A stretch of DNA of 33,530 nucleotides from Halorubrum coriense DSM 10284 (GCF_000337035.1 NZ_AOJL01000008.1:43213-76742), one strand, 5' to 3'. Positions 1 to 8,449 are shown, numbered from the stretch's first letter. Notes: generated by a model not told the origin, from the sequence alone. Numbers and translations: made by a program.

Positions 1-93
1 GAGCACCGCGGGGTCGGTGTCGGCCGCCGCGCCGTCGCCGCCGAGCCCCTCGCCCGCGAGCGCCTCCCGGGCGGGAGCGTACGGATCGTCCAT
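1..93 (-). CDS. N-terminal fragment of an unidentified protein (runs off the left edge)
   Basis: Only the first 31 codons are present, reading leftward from an ATG at 91-93 (start MDDPYAPAREAL, then a Gly/Ala/Asp-rich stretch). The frame is open to the window edge. A TATA-like GATTAG (minus strand) lies about 25 bases before the ATG, so the gene probably has its own promoter although it follows leuS by only 70 bases. The family cannot be recognised from this fragment. The acidic, low-complexity N-terminus is ordinary for haloarchaea. Confidence 0.55.
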   Translation of the reverse strand, partial: MDDPYAPAREALAGEGLGGDGAAADTDPAVL

Positions 94-163
94 ACACGAA
101 GACACCGCGCCGGCGACTAATCGTTACCGGGGTCGGCCGAGTTTCCCGGGGCCGCGGAGCGGG

Positions 164-2836
164 CTACTCGACGATGTCTATCGCGGGCCGGCCCGGTTCC
201 GCCTTGCTGACGACGCCCTCGTCTGCGTCCGCGGCGCGCTCGACGCGGACGGGCGCGTCGAATTCGCGCTCGATCAGCCACGCGGCCGCGCGCAGGGCGT
301 CGTACTCGGCGTCGCCGTCGAGCGTCTCGCGGAGCGCCTCGCGGTTCGCTTGGAGGTCCTGCCCGTACGAGGCGGCGTCGTCGCCCCGCTCGCGGATGTG
401 GCTCTCGGCCATCAGCTCCGAGATCAGGTTGTCGGCGTCGCTGTCGATCGCGATCTCCAGCGCGTCGTACTTCCAGTCGGGCGCGACGACCACGTCGATC
501 CGCTCGGGGTCGTCGATCCCGGCGACCTCGACGATGTCGCGCACGTCCTCCCGGGTGTTCGCCACCAGCCGCCGCCGTCGCTCGACCGTCTCGCGGTCGA
601 CGCTCGCGGTCGGCCAGTCGGCCTCCGCGACGAAGCCGTCGCGCCCGAGCGTCTCCCACAGCTCCTCGGCGAGGTGGGGCGCGACGGGCGCGAGCAGGCG
701 GACCGCGACGTCGACGCCGCGCTCGAAGACGGCCGGGTGCGGGTCGGCGTGCCCGCGGTAGCTCCGCAGGGTGCGGACCAGCTCCTGCGCCTCCCGCAGC
801 GCCACGTTGAACGTCAGGTCGTCGTACTCCGCGCCGGCGATGGCGACCGCGGCGTCGGTCTCGTCGGCGACGTAGTCGTCGATGGTGTCGCGGCCGGCGT
901 CGGGGTCGGCCGTCGCCGCCTCGCCGGCGGCGTACGCCTCGACGAGGTCGCTGAGGCGGGTCAGGAACCGGTGGGTGGACCTGACGCCCTCCTCGGACCA
1001 GTCGAAGTCGCGCTCGGGCTGGGCGGCCTCCATCATGAACAGCCGCGCGGTGTCGGCCCCGTACTCGTCGACGATCCGCTGCGGCGAGACGACGTTCCCC
1101 TTCGACTTGGACATCTTCTCGCCCTCCAGCTGGACCATCCCCTGCGCCAGTAGGTTCGTGAACGGCTCGCGGTGGTCGAGCCCCTCCTCGTCGGCGAGCA
1201 CCTTGGTGAAGAACCGCGAGTACAGCAGGTGCATCACGGCGTGTTCGATCCCGCCGACGTACTGGTCGACCGGCATCCAGTCGTTCGCGCGGTCGGGATC
1301 GAAGGGAGCGTCCGTCAGGTCGGGCGAGACGTACCGCAGGAAGTACCACGAGGAGTCGACGAACGTGTCCATCGTGTCCGTCTCGCGGGTCGCGGGGCCG
1401 CCGCAGTCGGGGCAGGTCGTCTCCTGCCACTCGTCGGCGGCGTCCAGCGGGTTCCCGGTCGTGTTGATGAACTCCGGCAGTTCGACCGGCAGGTCCTCGT
1501 CGGGGACCTGGACCGCGCCGCAGTCGTCGCAGTGGACGATCGGGATCGGCGTCCCCCAGTAGCGCTGGCGGGAGATGCCCCAGTCGCGCAGGCGGTACTG
1601 CGTCGTCTCGCTCGCGCCCTCGGTGTCGGCCGTGATCCGCTCGCGCGCGGTCTCGCTGCCGAGGCCGCTGTACTCGCCGGAGTCGATCACGACCCCGTCG
1701 TCGGTGAACGCGGCGTCCTCCACGTCCGGGGCGTCCGGGACGGTCTCGCCGTCCCAGTCGTCCGGCTCCGGCGCGATCACGGGGCGGATCTCGACGCCCT
1801 TCTCCGTCGCGAACGCGTGGTCGCGCTCGTCGTGGCCGGGCACGGCCATCAGCGCGCCCGTCCCCACGTCCGAGAGGACGAAGTCGGCGACGTAGACGGG
1901 GATCTCCTCGCCCGTGACCGGGTTGGTCGCGGTGAGGCCGGTCTCGACGCCGTTCGGCTCGTCGCCGTCGGGGTCGGCCTCCTCCTCGACGAATCGCCGG
2001 ACGTCGGCGTCCTCCTCGGCCAGCTCCTCGGCGATCGGGTGGTCGGGGGCGATCGCGAAGAACGTCGCGCCGTGGATGGTGTCGATCCGGGTCGTGAACG
2101 CGGTAGTGGGACCGTGGCCCTCGATTTCGAAGTCGACCTCGCTGCCGTACTGCCGGCCGATCCAGTTGCGCTGCATCTGTCGGACGGAGTCGGGCCACCC
2201 CTCCAGCTCGTCGATGGCCTCCAGCAGCTCGTCCGCGTACTCGGTTATCTTCAGGAACCACTGGTCGAGCTCGCGGGTCTCGACGGGGGTGTCACACCGC
2301 CAGCACAGCTCCGCGTCCCCCTCGACCTGCTCGTCGGCGAGGACGGTCTCGCAGGAGGGACACCAGTTCACCTCGGCGTCGCGGCGCTCGACGAGGCCGG
2401 CGTCGCGGAAGCGGCCGAACAGCCACTGGTTCCACCGGTAGTAGTCGGGCGTACAGGTGGTGACCTCGCGGTCCCAGTCGTAGCCGAACCCCATCGACTT
2501 CATCTGGCCCCGCATCGTGTCGATACAGTCGAACGTCCAGTCGCGGGGGTTGGTGTCTCGCTCCTTCGCGGCGTTCTCGGCGGGCAGGCCGAACGCGTCC
2601 CACCCCATCGGGTGGAGGACGTCGTCGCCGCGCATCCGCCGGTAGCGGGCGTACGCGTCGGTGATCGTGTAGTTTCGGACGTGGCCCATGTGGAGCTTCC
2701 CGGACGGGTACGGGTACATGCCGAGGACGTACGTCGGGTCGTCCGCGTCGTCCGGGACGCGGTACACGTCGGCGTCGTCCCACGCCTCCTGCCAGCGTTC
2801 TTCGACCGTCGCGTGGTCGTATCCCTCCTGAGACAT
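164..2836 (-). CDS. leuS: Leucyl-tRNA synthetase, bacterial type
   Basis: Class I aminoacyl-tRNA synthetase of 890 residues that charges tRNA-Leu in the cytoplasm. The nucleotide-binding HIGH motif is HMGH at residues 49-52, following MYPYPSGKL, and the KMSKS loop is at 574-578. Zinc-type cysteine pairs CPSC/CWRC and HCDDC/TCPDC are visible, with the CP1 editing domain between. The MGWDAFGLPAENAA stretch is typical of bacterial LeuRS rather than the archaeal/eukaryotic form; a bacterial-type enzyme in haloarchaea is consistent with old gene transfer. An ATG 15 codons upstream (2881) is in frame, but the protein most likely starts at the ATG at 2836 (MSQEGYDHATVEERW), because the conserved N-terminus begins there and a TATA-like box (2867-2876) would lie inside the longer version. 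The gene stands alone. Confidence 0.95.
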   Translation of the reverse strand: MSQEGYDHATVEERWQEAWDDADVYRVPDDADDPTYVLGMYPYPSGKLHMGHVRNYTITDAYARYRRMRGDDVLHPMGWDAFGLPAENAAKERDTNPRDWTFDCIDTMRGQMKSMGFGYDWDREVTTCTPDYYRWNQWLFGRFRDAGLVERRDAEVNWCPSCETVLADEQVEGDAELCWRCDTPVETRELDQWFLKITEYADELLEAIDELEGWPDSVRQMQRNWIGRQYGSEVDFEIEGHGPTTAFTTRIDTIHGATFFAIAPDHPIAEELAEEDADVRRFVEEEADPDGDEPNGVETGLTATNPVTGEEIPVYVADFVLSDVGTGALMAVPGHDERDHAFATEKGVEIRPVIAPEPDDWDGETVPDAPDVEDAAFTDDGVVIDSGEYSGLGSETARERITADTEGASETTQYRLRDWGISRQRYWGTPIPIVHCDDCGAVQVPDEDLPVELPEFINTTGNPLDAADEWQETTCPDCGGPATRETDTMDTFVDSSWYFLRYVSPDLTDAPFDPDRANDWMPVDQYVGGIEHAVMHLLYSRFFTKVLADEEGLDHREPFTNLLAQGMVQLEGEKMSKSKGNVVSPQRIVDEYGADTARLFMMEAAQPERDFDWSEEGVRSTHRFLTRLSDLVEAYAAGEAATADPDAGRDTIDDYVADETDAAVAIAGAEYDDLTFNVALREAQELVRTLRSYRGHADPHPAVFERGVDVAVRLLAPVAPHLAEELWETLGRDGFVAEADWPTASVDRETVERRRRLVANTREDVRDIVEVAGIDDPERIDVVVAPDWKYDALEIAIDSDADNLISELMAESHIRERGDDAASYGQDLQANREALRETLDGDAEYDALRAAAWLIEREFDAPVRVERAADADEGVVSKAEPGRPAIDIVE

Positions 2837-2866
2837 CTGCTTATATACTCGTGGTCGGGTCGGCGT

Positions 2867-2876
2867 CGTATAGCTT
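2867..2876 (-). promoter_or_regulatory. TATA-like box of leuS
   Basis: On the minus strand this reads AAGCTATACG, centred about 35 bases before the leuS ATG at 2836. A second TATA-like run (GTATATAAG) sits only 6-14 bases before the ATG, too close to drive this start. The spacing supports 2836 over 2881 as the start codon. Confidence 0.4.
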
Positions 2877-2950
2877 TCCATCCAGTGGTGCGCCGTGCCA
2901 CACCGCCTCGCGGGCGGCGAGCGCGTCGCCGCCGGGACCGCTCCGAACGC

Positions 2951-5227
2951 CTACAGTTTCTCGGAGTTCTGGGCCTGTTCGACCCGGCGGGTCGCCTGCT
3001 CGACCCGCTTTCCGGTCGCGTTCGCGAGCCCGGGCGGGAGCCCCTCGCGCGCGGCCGCGAGCCGCTCCTCGATCCGGGCGATCCGGTCGAGCACGTTCGC
3101 CAGCTGGCGCTCCGTCCCCTCGGCGTCGCCCTCGCGGGCACGTTCCTCGGCCCGCTCCGCGGCGTCGACCGCGGCGGCCAGCGCCCGCTCGAGCCCGTTG
3201 ACCGCGTTCGACGGGCCGCCGTCGCCGCCGTTGCCTCCGCCTCCGCTCCCGCCGCCAGCGTCGTCGTCGCCGTCGTCGCTCTCGGCCGCCGCGGCCGCGA
3301 CCGCCGCGCGCGTCTCCTCGGCCACGTCGGCGACGTAGCCGGCGAGCGGGGCCGCTCCGGTCTCCGGGCGCTCGATCCGGATCGGGTCGCCGCCGTCGGC
3401 GTCCGAGTCGTCGCTCCCGCCGTCTCCCGACGCCGACGGATCGGGGTTGACCCGGTACGCGCCGACCTCGTCGTCGGCGTCGCGGACCTCCGTCGTGTAC
3501 GCGCCGCCGCCGTGGACGTAGACGGCGTCGCTCCCGTCGATCGCGGAGTCGTAGATCCGCCCGGCGAAGTCGTCCTCCACCGCGGTCCGGGTCAGGTCGA
3601 CGTCGCTGTCCTCGTCGGAGAGCTCGACCTTCCGGGCGCTCTCGCGGGCGACGAGCGGGACCTCGCCCTCGACGCCCGCGGTCGTCACCGACTCGTCCGC
3701 AGAGACGGTCAGGCGCTCGCTGTGCGGCGCTTGGCCGGCGGCGTTGACCGTGAACCGGTGGTCGCCCTCGGGGACGCCGTTCGCGACCGCCACGCCGCCG
3801 GCGAACGTCGGCACCGCCTCGGGGTCGCTCTCGATCAGGGCGACCGACTCGACGGTCGACTCCGTCGTCGTCAGTCCCTCGCCGTCGGGGGCCTCGTCGG
3901 TCTCCGTCGCCGTCGTGACGCGGGCGACGACGGCGTCGAGCGCGCCGGCCGCGTCGTCGGCGAACGACGGGTCGTCGGCGATGGCGTCGTACCGGGCCGC
4001 CATCTCCGACCGGTGGTTCCCGGCGGTGACGTCGAGCGCGGGGTTCTCGTAGCGGGGCTGCTCCCACGGGACGCCGGTGGTGGTGATGTGGCTCGCGACG
4101 GCGTCCTCGACGGCCTGCGGCACCGCGAACTCGAAGCTGAGCTGCGGGCCCGTGAACGCCGCGATGTCCTCCAGTTCGGCGCTCTCCACCAGCTCGTACT
4201 CGACGACCGACTCGGCGACCTCGTCGGCGAGCGCGGCGTCCTCGCCGTCGGCCGGCCGCTCGGCGTGCCGGAAGGCGATTCCGGTCTCGCGGAGCGGCAG
4301 GTCGGTCGGCGGCGACCGGAGCGCGTTGAGCGAGCGGATCGCCAGCGCGCCGTCGACCAGCGACTCCTCGGAGACCGACGGCAGGTCCGGGTGCTCGTAG
4401 ATCGGCTCGCCCTCGTACTCGGGGACGACGAACGGGAGCCGCGCCCCCTCGTCGCGGGGGAGGCCGTAGGCGATCGGGATCCCCAGCAGGTCCTCGACGG
4501 TGTCTATCGTCGTGTTCGTGATGTCCGCGAGCAGTCCCGCCTCTCCGACGCGCTGGAAGCTGTCGGCCGCCTCGTTGACCGAGAGCGTGCTGGAGTGCGA
4601 GCCGAGTTCGGGGAGGATCCGCGGGACGACCTCGGGGTCCGGGTCGAGGAACTCGTTGTTCGGGACGCTCCGGGAGTGCGAGCTGGCGACGTACAGCTGC
4701 GGCTCGCCCGTGTCGAGGTCGACGAAGACGTGGAGCACCTCCCAGTCGTGCCAGTGGAAGTTCGCGGTGAACTGGTCGAACGCGGAGTAGAGCCAGAACT
4801 GGACGACCGCCAGCGGGGAGTCCTCGTACCGCATCCCGTTGTAGAACACCGTCGGGTCCGGCGGCTCGCCCGCCTCGTCGTACCGCTCGTGGTAGCCGTC
4901 GAACGCGGCGAACCCGTCGACGACCGTCTCGCCGTCCTCCTCGGTCGCGTACGGCCGCGGGTCGGTCGGATACCACGGCTCGGCGGTGTCGAAGTACAGC
5001 GTCGGCGCGAACCGCGCCGCGAGCTCGTCGAGCCGGTCGGGGCCGAGCCCGGTCGTCGACGCGTCGCTCGGCTTCGAGCCGGAGCAGCCGGCCGCCGCGG
5101 CGCTTCCGGCCCCCGCGAGCGCGCCGAGGACGGTCCGGCGGTCGACGCCCTTCGCGGGCGACCCGTCGGACCCGTCGCCCGGTTCGACCCCGTTCGCGCC
5201 GCCGTCGGCGTCGGCGTCCCGATCCAT
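2951..5227 (-). CDS. Large Tat lipoprotein with a Vps62-like region and coiled-coil tail
   Basis: Predicted 758-residue secreted lipoprotein. The N-terminus has a twin arginine (R30-R31, VDRRTVLGALAG) followed by a lipobox ending in Cys48, so export by Tat and anchoring on the outer membrane face are likely. Residues about 60-250 include RFAPTLYFDTAEPWYP, then HWHDWEVLHVFVD and SSHSRS. The W-E and SxHS pattern recalls Vps62-related (PF06101-like) proteins; this is a resemblance read by eye, not a proven match. After a long acidic middle there is a Gly/Asn/Asp-rich linker near residue 665, and the last ~80 residues are an Ala/Glu/Arg-rich coiled coil (AERAEERAREGD). It lies 68 bases downstream of the glycerophosphodiesterase gene on the same strand, so the two may be co-transcribed. 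The function is unknown. An in-frame GTG two codons upstream is a possible alternative start. Confidence 0.8.
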   Translation of the reverse strand: MDRDADADGGANGVEPGDGSDGSPAKGVDRRTVLGALAGAGSAAAAGCSGSKPSDASTTGLGPDRLDELAARFAPTLYFDTAEPWYPTDPRPYATEEDGETVVDGFAAFDGYHERYDEAGEPPDPTVFYNGMRYEDSPLAVVQFWLYSAFDQFTANFHWHDWEVLHVFVDLDTGEPQLYVASSHSRSVPNNEFLDPDPEVVPRILPELGSHSSTLSVNEAADSFQRVGEAGLLADITNTTIDTVEDLLGIPIAYGLPRDEGARLPFVVPEYEGEPIYEHPDLPSVSEESLVDGALAIRSLNALRSPPTDLPLRETGIAFRHAERPADGEDAALADEVAESVVEYELVESAELEDIAAFTGPQLSFEFAVPQAVEDAVASHITTTGVPWEQPRYENPALDVTAGNHRSEMAARYDAIADDPSFADDAAGALDAVVARVTTATETDEAPDGEGLTTTESTVESVALIESDPEAVPTFAGGVAVANGVPEGDHRFTVNAAGQAPHSERLTVSADESVTTAGVEGEVPLVARESARKVELSDEDSDVDLTRTAVEDDFAGRIYDSAIDGSDAVYVHGGGAYTTEVRDADDEVGAYRVNPDPSASGDGGSDDSDADGGDPIRIERPETGAAPLAGYVADVAEETRAAVAAAAAESDDGDDDAGGGSGGGGNGGDGGPSNAVNGLERALAAAVDAAERAEERAREGDAEGTERQLANVLDRIARIEERLAAAREGLPPGLANATGKRVEQATRRVEQAQNSEKL

Positions 5228-5295
5228 GGTCACGGGCGACGAGAGCCGGACGAATAACACTTCTGCCGGCGGCGAGCTCTCGTTCCGCTCGGCTG

Positions 5296-6225
5296 TCACG
5301 TCCCCCGACCGGCCGGAGAGATGTCCGACACGACGGCGTCGACGCCGGCGGCCGCGACCGCCTCGTACTCCCGGTCCAAGGTGACCGTCCACGGGAACAC
5401 CCGGAGTCCGGCGTCCGCGGCCCGCGAGACGATGTCCGTTCGGAGGCAGAGCTCGTACCGCGGCGACACCGCCGCACAGCCCGACTCGCTCGCCGTCTCG
5501 ATCATCCCCGCCACGTCCTGCGGCGGGTACGCCCACTCCGGGACCGTGACTCCGCCTCGTCCCCCCGGAATGACCGGTCGGAGGAGCCGCGCCGGGACGG
5601 ACTCGCGGACGCCGTAGACGGTCGGTACTGTCGGGTCGGCCGCGGCCGCCGCCTCGATCACCGCGGGGTCGTCGGCGGTGACGGCGAGGTCGTGGTCGCG
5701 CGCCGCGCCGGCCGCGACCGCGTCGGCCGCGACGCCCCGTTCCTTCAGGTCGAGCAGGACCCACGCGTCCGCCGGCACGGCGTCGAGCGCCCGCGCGAGC
5801 GTCGGCACGGGTTCCCCCGACCCCTCGACCGAGAGCTCCGCGAGCCGGTCCGCCGAGGTCCGGTCGACGCGACCGGTCGCGTCCGTCACCCGCCCCAGCG
5901 TCGCGTCGTGGAAGACGACGAGCTCGCCCGTCCCGCAGCGGCGCACGTCGAGCTCGATCCGGTCGACGACGGCCGTCGCCGCCTCGACCGCCGCGACCGT
6001 GTTCTCCGGGTGTTCGGCCGCGAAGCCGCGGTGCGCGATGAGTGGGGGACCGTTCGTACCGCCCCCTTCGGCGTCATCGTCGCTCCTGCGGGTGGCGCAG
6101 CCGGCCAGCGCGGTCGACCCGGCCGCCGCGACCGCGCCGACCCCGAGCGACCCGCCGCGCCGGAGCACCGCTCTGCGGGTCGCTCTCGACCTTGCGTCGG
6201 ATTCGGGCGGGTCGACGTCGTTCAC
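5296..6225 (-). CDS. Glycerophosphodiester phosphodiesterase, Tat lipoprotein
   Basis: 309-residue GDPD/GlpQ-family enzyme that would release glycerol phosphate from deacylated lipid head groups outside the cell membrane. It starts with GTG at 6225. The N-terminus carries twin arginines (R17-R18) and a lipobox ending at Cys43 (TALAGC). The catalytic domain opens with LIAHRGF (H65, R66) and HPENT, followed by RIELDV (metal-binding acidic pair) and VVFHD (second catalytic His). The C-terminal part has the TIM-barrel strand VFPWTV. Length fits the family. It is divergent from the SHOCT gene, with a perfect palindrome in the shared promoter region, and it precedes a second Tat lipoprotein. A role in phosphate or glycerol scavenging is inferred from the family. 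Confidence 0.9.
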   Translation of the reverse strand: MNDVDPPESDARSRATRRAVLRRGGSLGVGAVAAAGSTALAGCATRRSDDDAEGGGTNGPPLIAHRGFAAEHPENTVAAVEAATAVVDRIELDVRRCGTGELVVFHDATLGRVTDATGRVDRTSADRLAELSVEGSGEPVPTLARALDAVPADAWVLLDLKERGVAADAVAAGAARDHDLAVTADDPAVIEAAAAADPTVPTVYGVRESVPARLLRPVIPGGRGGVTVPEWAYPPQDVAGMIETASESGCAAVSPRYELCLRTDIVSRAADAGLRVFPWTVTLDREYEAVAAAGVDAVVSDISPAGRGT

Positions 6226-6252
6226 GGCGGGCTCCGGCCGTGACGTTCGGAG

Positions 6253-6272
6253 CCACGGACAAAAGTCCGTGG
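6253..6272. promoter_or_regulatory. Perfect palindrome over the glycerophosphodiesterase promoter
   Basis: CCACGGAC-AAAA-GTCCGTGG, two perfect 8-base arms around a 4-base centre. On the minus strand the centre reads CTTTTG, a TATA-like element centred about 37 bases before the GTG at 6225. The arms therefore flank the probable TATA box, as an operator would. The site is also 70-89 bases upstream of the divergent SHOCT gene. Confidence 0.5.
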
Positions 6273-6341
6273 GCGCGGACCGAACCGGGCGGCGTCGCCC
6301 GCGGGAGAAGGTATTTGCGGGCGGCCGCCCGACTTCGGCGC

Positions 6342-6728
6342 ATGGACGGGAAGAAGGTCCTCTACTACGCGGCGATCGCGATCGCGGTGTTGATCGGGGT
6401 CAGCGTCGTCGCATCCGCCCTGTTGACTCTCGTATCCACGGTCATCTCCGGGATCGTCTCGCTCGCGGTGCTGGCGGGGATCGCCTACGTCGCGTATAAG
6501 ACCGGCTCGTGGCTCCTCGGAGGCGACGACTCGCCGTCGATGGACTCGCTCGGCTCGGGCTCCTCCCGGTCGACCTCGGCCGACGCCGGGAGCAGCCGGC
6601 AGGACCGCCTCCGACAGCAGTACGTCGAGGGGCAGATCAGCGAGGCGGAGTTCGAGCGCCGGATCGGCGAGGAGTTAGAGACCGAGGAGCTCGACGAGAT
6701 CGACCGCGAACTCGAACGGGAGCGGTAG
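6342..6728 (+). CDS. Small membrane protein with C-terminal SHOCT domain
   Basis: 128 residues. Two hydrophobic segments (about residues 6-27 and 31-52) are separated by a very short loop, so the protein probably forms a membrane hairpin. A Ser/Gly/Asp-rich linker follows, then a SHOCT motif (LRQQYVEGQISEAEFERRI) and an acidic, charged tail rich in Glu, Leu and Arg. SHOCT domains are short oligomerisation modules found at the ends of many prokaryotic proteins; the cellular role is not known. The ATG at 6342 is preferred because the membrane hairpin begins directly after it; the frame is open upstream but that stretch is arginine-rich and unlike protein. It is divergent from the glycerophosphodiesterase gene. 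Confidence 0.85.
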   Translation: MDGKKVLYYAAIAIAVLIGVSVVASALLTLVSTVISGIVSLAVLAGIAYVAYKTGSWLLGGDDSPSMDSLGSGSSRSTSADAGSSRQDRLRQQYVEGQISEAEFERRIGEELETEELDEIDRELERER

Positions 6729-6755
6729 CCTCCGGTCGGCGGCCTCCGCGGCCTC

Positions 6756-7106
6756 TCAGAACCGCTCGCGGAGCTCCTCGCGCAGGTCGTCGACGCCGAG
6801 GTCTTTCATCGCGAACAGCACGAGCAGGTGGTAGACGAGGTCGGCGCTCTCGTAGGTGAGCTCCTCGCGGTCGTCGTCTTTCGCCGCGAGGATCGCCTCC
6901 GTCGTCTCCTCGCCGATCTTCTCTAAGACGGCGTTCTCGCCCTTCTCGTGGGTGAAGAGGGAGGCGGTGTACGACCCTTCGGGGAGCTCCTCCCGCCGCG
7001 ACTCGATGGTGGCGAACAGCTCGTCGAGGACCGCCTCGCTCGGGACGTCAGACGCCTCCTCGTCCGGCCCGCCCGAGGTCGCCTCCTCCTCGGTCGAGTC
7101 GCTCAC
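6756..7106 (-). CDS. hisE: Phosphoribosyl-ATP pyrophosphatase
   Basis: 116 residues. HisE hydrolyses phosphoribosyl-ATP to phosphoribosyl-AMP in the second step of histidine synthesis. The MazG-like helical fold shows in SYTASLF, KIGEETTEAI and the metal-binding YESADLVYHLLV. A 25-residue acidic Ser/Glu-rich extension precedes the domain. It starts with GTG at 7106, overlapping the pdxT stop by four bases (GTGA), so translation is probably coupled to pdxT. Other his genes are not adjacent; hisH lies at 14.4 kb. Confidence 0.93.
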   Translation of the reverse strand: MSDSTEEEATSGGPDEEASDVPSEAVLDELFATIESRREELPEGSYTASLFTHEKGENAVLEKIGEETTEAILAAKDDDREELTYESADLVYHLLVLFAMKDLGVDDLREELRERF

Positions 7107-7696
7107 GCGAGCACCTCCCGATCGGGGAAGAAGGCGAGGTCGTGGATCCGCGGGTCGTCGGTGAGCTCCGGGTGGAACGCGGTGGCGACGACCGGCCCGT
7201 CGCGCACCGCGACCGGGCGACCGTCGACCGCGGCGAGCGTCTCGACGCCCGCGCCCACGTCGTCGATCGCCGGCGCGCGAATGAACACGGCATGGAAGGG
7301 GTCGTCGAGGCCGTCGACCGGGATCTTCGCCTCGAAGGAGTCCTTCTGTCGCCCGAACGCGTTGCGGTCGACGGAGACGTCGACAAGCCCCAGCGGCTCG
7401 ACGCGGTCGTCCTTCGCGTCGGTCGAGCAGACGATGAGCCCGGCGCAGGTGGCGAGGATCGGCTTCCCGGCCGCGACGTGGTCGCGGATCTCCGCCGCGA
7501 TCCCCTCCCGCTGGATCAGCCGCGAGATGGTCGTCGACTCCCCGCCCGGCATCAGGAGGACGTCGCAGTCGGGCACGGTCCCGGAGTCCCGGATCTCGAC
7601 GACCTCCGCGGACTCGTCGTGGGCGGCCGCGGCGTTGCGGACGGCGGCGGCGTGTTCGGCCACGTCGCCCTGAACGGCGATGACGCCTGCTTTCAT
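7103..7696 (-). CDS. pdxT: Glutaminase subunit of pyridoxal 5'-phosphate synthase
   Basis: 197 residues, full length for PdxT. It supplies ammonia from glutamine to PdxS for PLP synthesis. It shows the start MKAGVIAVQGDVAEH, the oxyanion-strand MPGGESTTI, the nucleophile-elbow Cys in ATCAGLIV, and the His-Glu pair in AFHPELT. A TATA-like CCTTTTTCC (minus strand, near 7725) sits about 28 bases before the ATG. It is the first gene of a two-gene unit with hisE; pdxS is not in the window. Confidence 0.95.
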   Translation of the reverse strand: MKAGVIAVQGDVAEHAAAVRNAAAAHDESAEVVEIRDSGTVPDCDVLLMPGGESTTISRLIQREGIAAEIRDHVAAGKPILATCAGLIVCSTDAKDDRVEPLGLVDVSVDRNAFGRQKDSFEAKIPVDGLDDPFHAVFIRAPAIDDVGAGVETLAAVDGRPVAVRDGPVVATAFHPELTDDPRIHDLAFFPDREVLA

Positions 7697-7780
7697 ACGG
7701 ATCGATGGGGCCGGCGCGTGGAAAAAGGGCGCGCTACGCGACCGGGTGGGTCGTCGGGAGAACGGGAGCGGTGGCGGGCG

Positions 7781-7942
7781 TTACGCGACCGTCAGCGAGA
7801 GGATCTGGACGAACACGCCGAAGAGGACGCAGAACGCGAGGACCGTCTTGGGGTCGATCGCGATGGCGTTCCGGTCCTCGTTCTCGAAGTAGCGGACCAG
7901 TCCCGCACTGGACATCAGTCCGCCGGAGTTGGAACCACTCAT
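7781..7942 (-). CDS. Preprotein translocase subunit Sec61-beta (SecG-like)
   Basis: A 53-residue tail-anchored protein that forms the small subunit of the SecYE-beta channel. The N-terminal half is polar ([19 protein letters not shown]), with the [13 protein letters not shown] stretch typical of archaeal Sec61-beta, followed by one C-terminal transmembrane helix ([15 protein letters not shown]). A TATA-like GTTTAGGA (minus strand) is about 28 bases before the ATG, so the mRNA is probably leaderless. Monocistronic. Confidence 0.93.
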   Translation of the reverse strand: MSGSNSGGLMSSAGLVRYFENEDRNAIAIDPKTVLAFCVLFGVFVQILSLTVA

Positions 7943-8145
7943 ATCGACTTCTGGACTGCGACGCGTCCTAAACGTTTCGTTCGCCGCTCGGACCGCGGTC
8001 AGCGCCGTCGCCGCGCAGTCGGCAGGATAAGGTCGCTGCCTCTCCGCACCCGCCGAGATCTGGTCGCCGTCGCCGCCGCGCGGTCGCCCGGTTAGGCCGC
8101 TGGGTGCGGGCCGCGTGGAACCCGCACACGCACAAGTGGGAAACC

Positions 8146-8152
8146 CTTATGC
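8146..8152 (+). promoter_or_regulatory. TATA-like box of the thioredoxin gene
   Basis: CCTTATG lies about 30 bases before the ATG at 8180, the spacing of a near-leaderless haloarchaeal transcript. A GTGCGGG/CCCGCAC inverted repeat (8104-8110 and 8121-8127) sits just upstream, but arms of that length are expected by chance in DNA this GC-rich. Confidence 0.45.
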
Positions 8153-8179
8153 GCGGGCCGGCGGTAGTTGACTCCGACT

Positions 8180-8449
8180 ATGACCGTCCGACTGCTGGAC
8201 TTCCACGCCGAGTGGTGCGGCCCGTGTAAGACCCAAGACCCCATCCTAGAGGAGATTCAGGAGGACCTCGGCGACGCGTTCGAGCTCCAGAAAGTCGACG
8301 TCGACGAGGAGCAGGACGTCGCCAACCAGTACCAGGTCCGCTCGCTGCCGACGCTCATCGTCGAGAACGACGACGGCGTCGTCGACCGCTTCGTCGGCGT
8401 CACGCAGCGCGAGGACATCGAGGCCGCCCTCTCGGAAGCGGGCGCCTGA
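8180..8449 (+). CDS. Small thioredoxin
   Basis: 89-residue thioredoxin-fold protein with the redox motif WCGPC (C13 and C16) and the cis-proline segment SLPTLIV. It is shorter than standard ~105-residue thioredoxins because the first strand and helix are abridged. It would reduce protein disulfides in the cytoplasm and could be a partner of the thioredoxin reductase at 23.5 kb. The ATG at 8180 is chosen over an in-frame TTG four codons upstream because of promoter spacing and the usual start of the family (MTVRLLDFHAEW). Confidence 0.93.
   Translation: MTVRLLDFHAEWCGPCKTQDPILEEIQEDLGDAFELQKVDVDEEQDVANQYQVRSLPTLIVENDDGVVDRFVGVTQREDIEAALSEAGA

Noticed and set aside
117-2261. Long arginine-rich open frames overlapping leuS on both strands
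   Set aside because: They are GC-driven shadow frames. Their composition is Arg/Pro/Gly-rich and no domain is visible, whereas the leuS frame has all its motifs.
8104-8127. 7-base inverted repeat upstream of the thioredoxin promoter, considered as a terminator or operator
   Set aside because: The arms are too short for this base composition, and no T-tract follows.
7943-8179. Region between Sec61-beta and thioredoxin examined for a tRNA
   Set aside because: No acceptor stem with matching T-arm (GGTTCRAN2 type) could be assembled; it holds only the two promoters.
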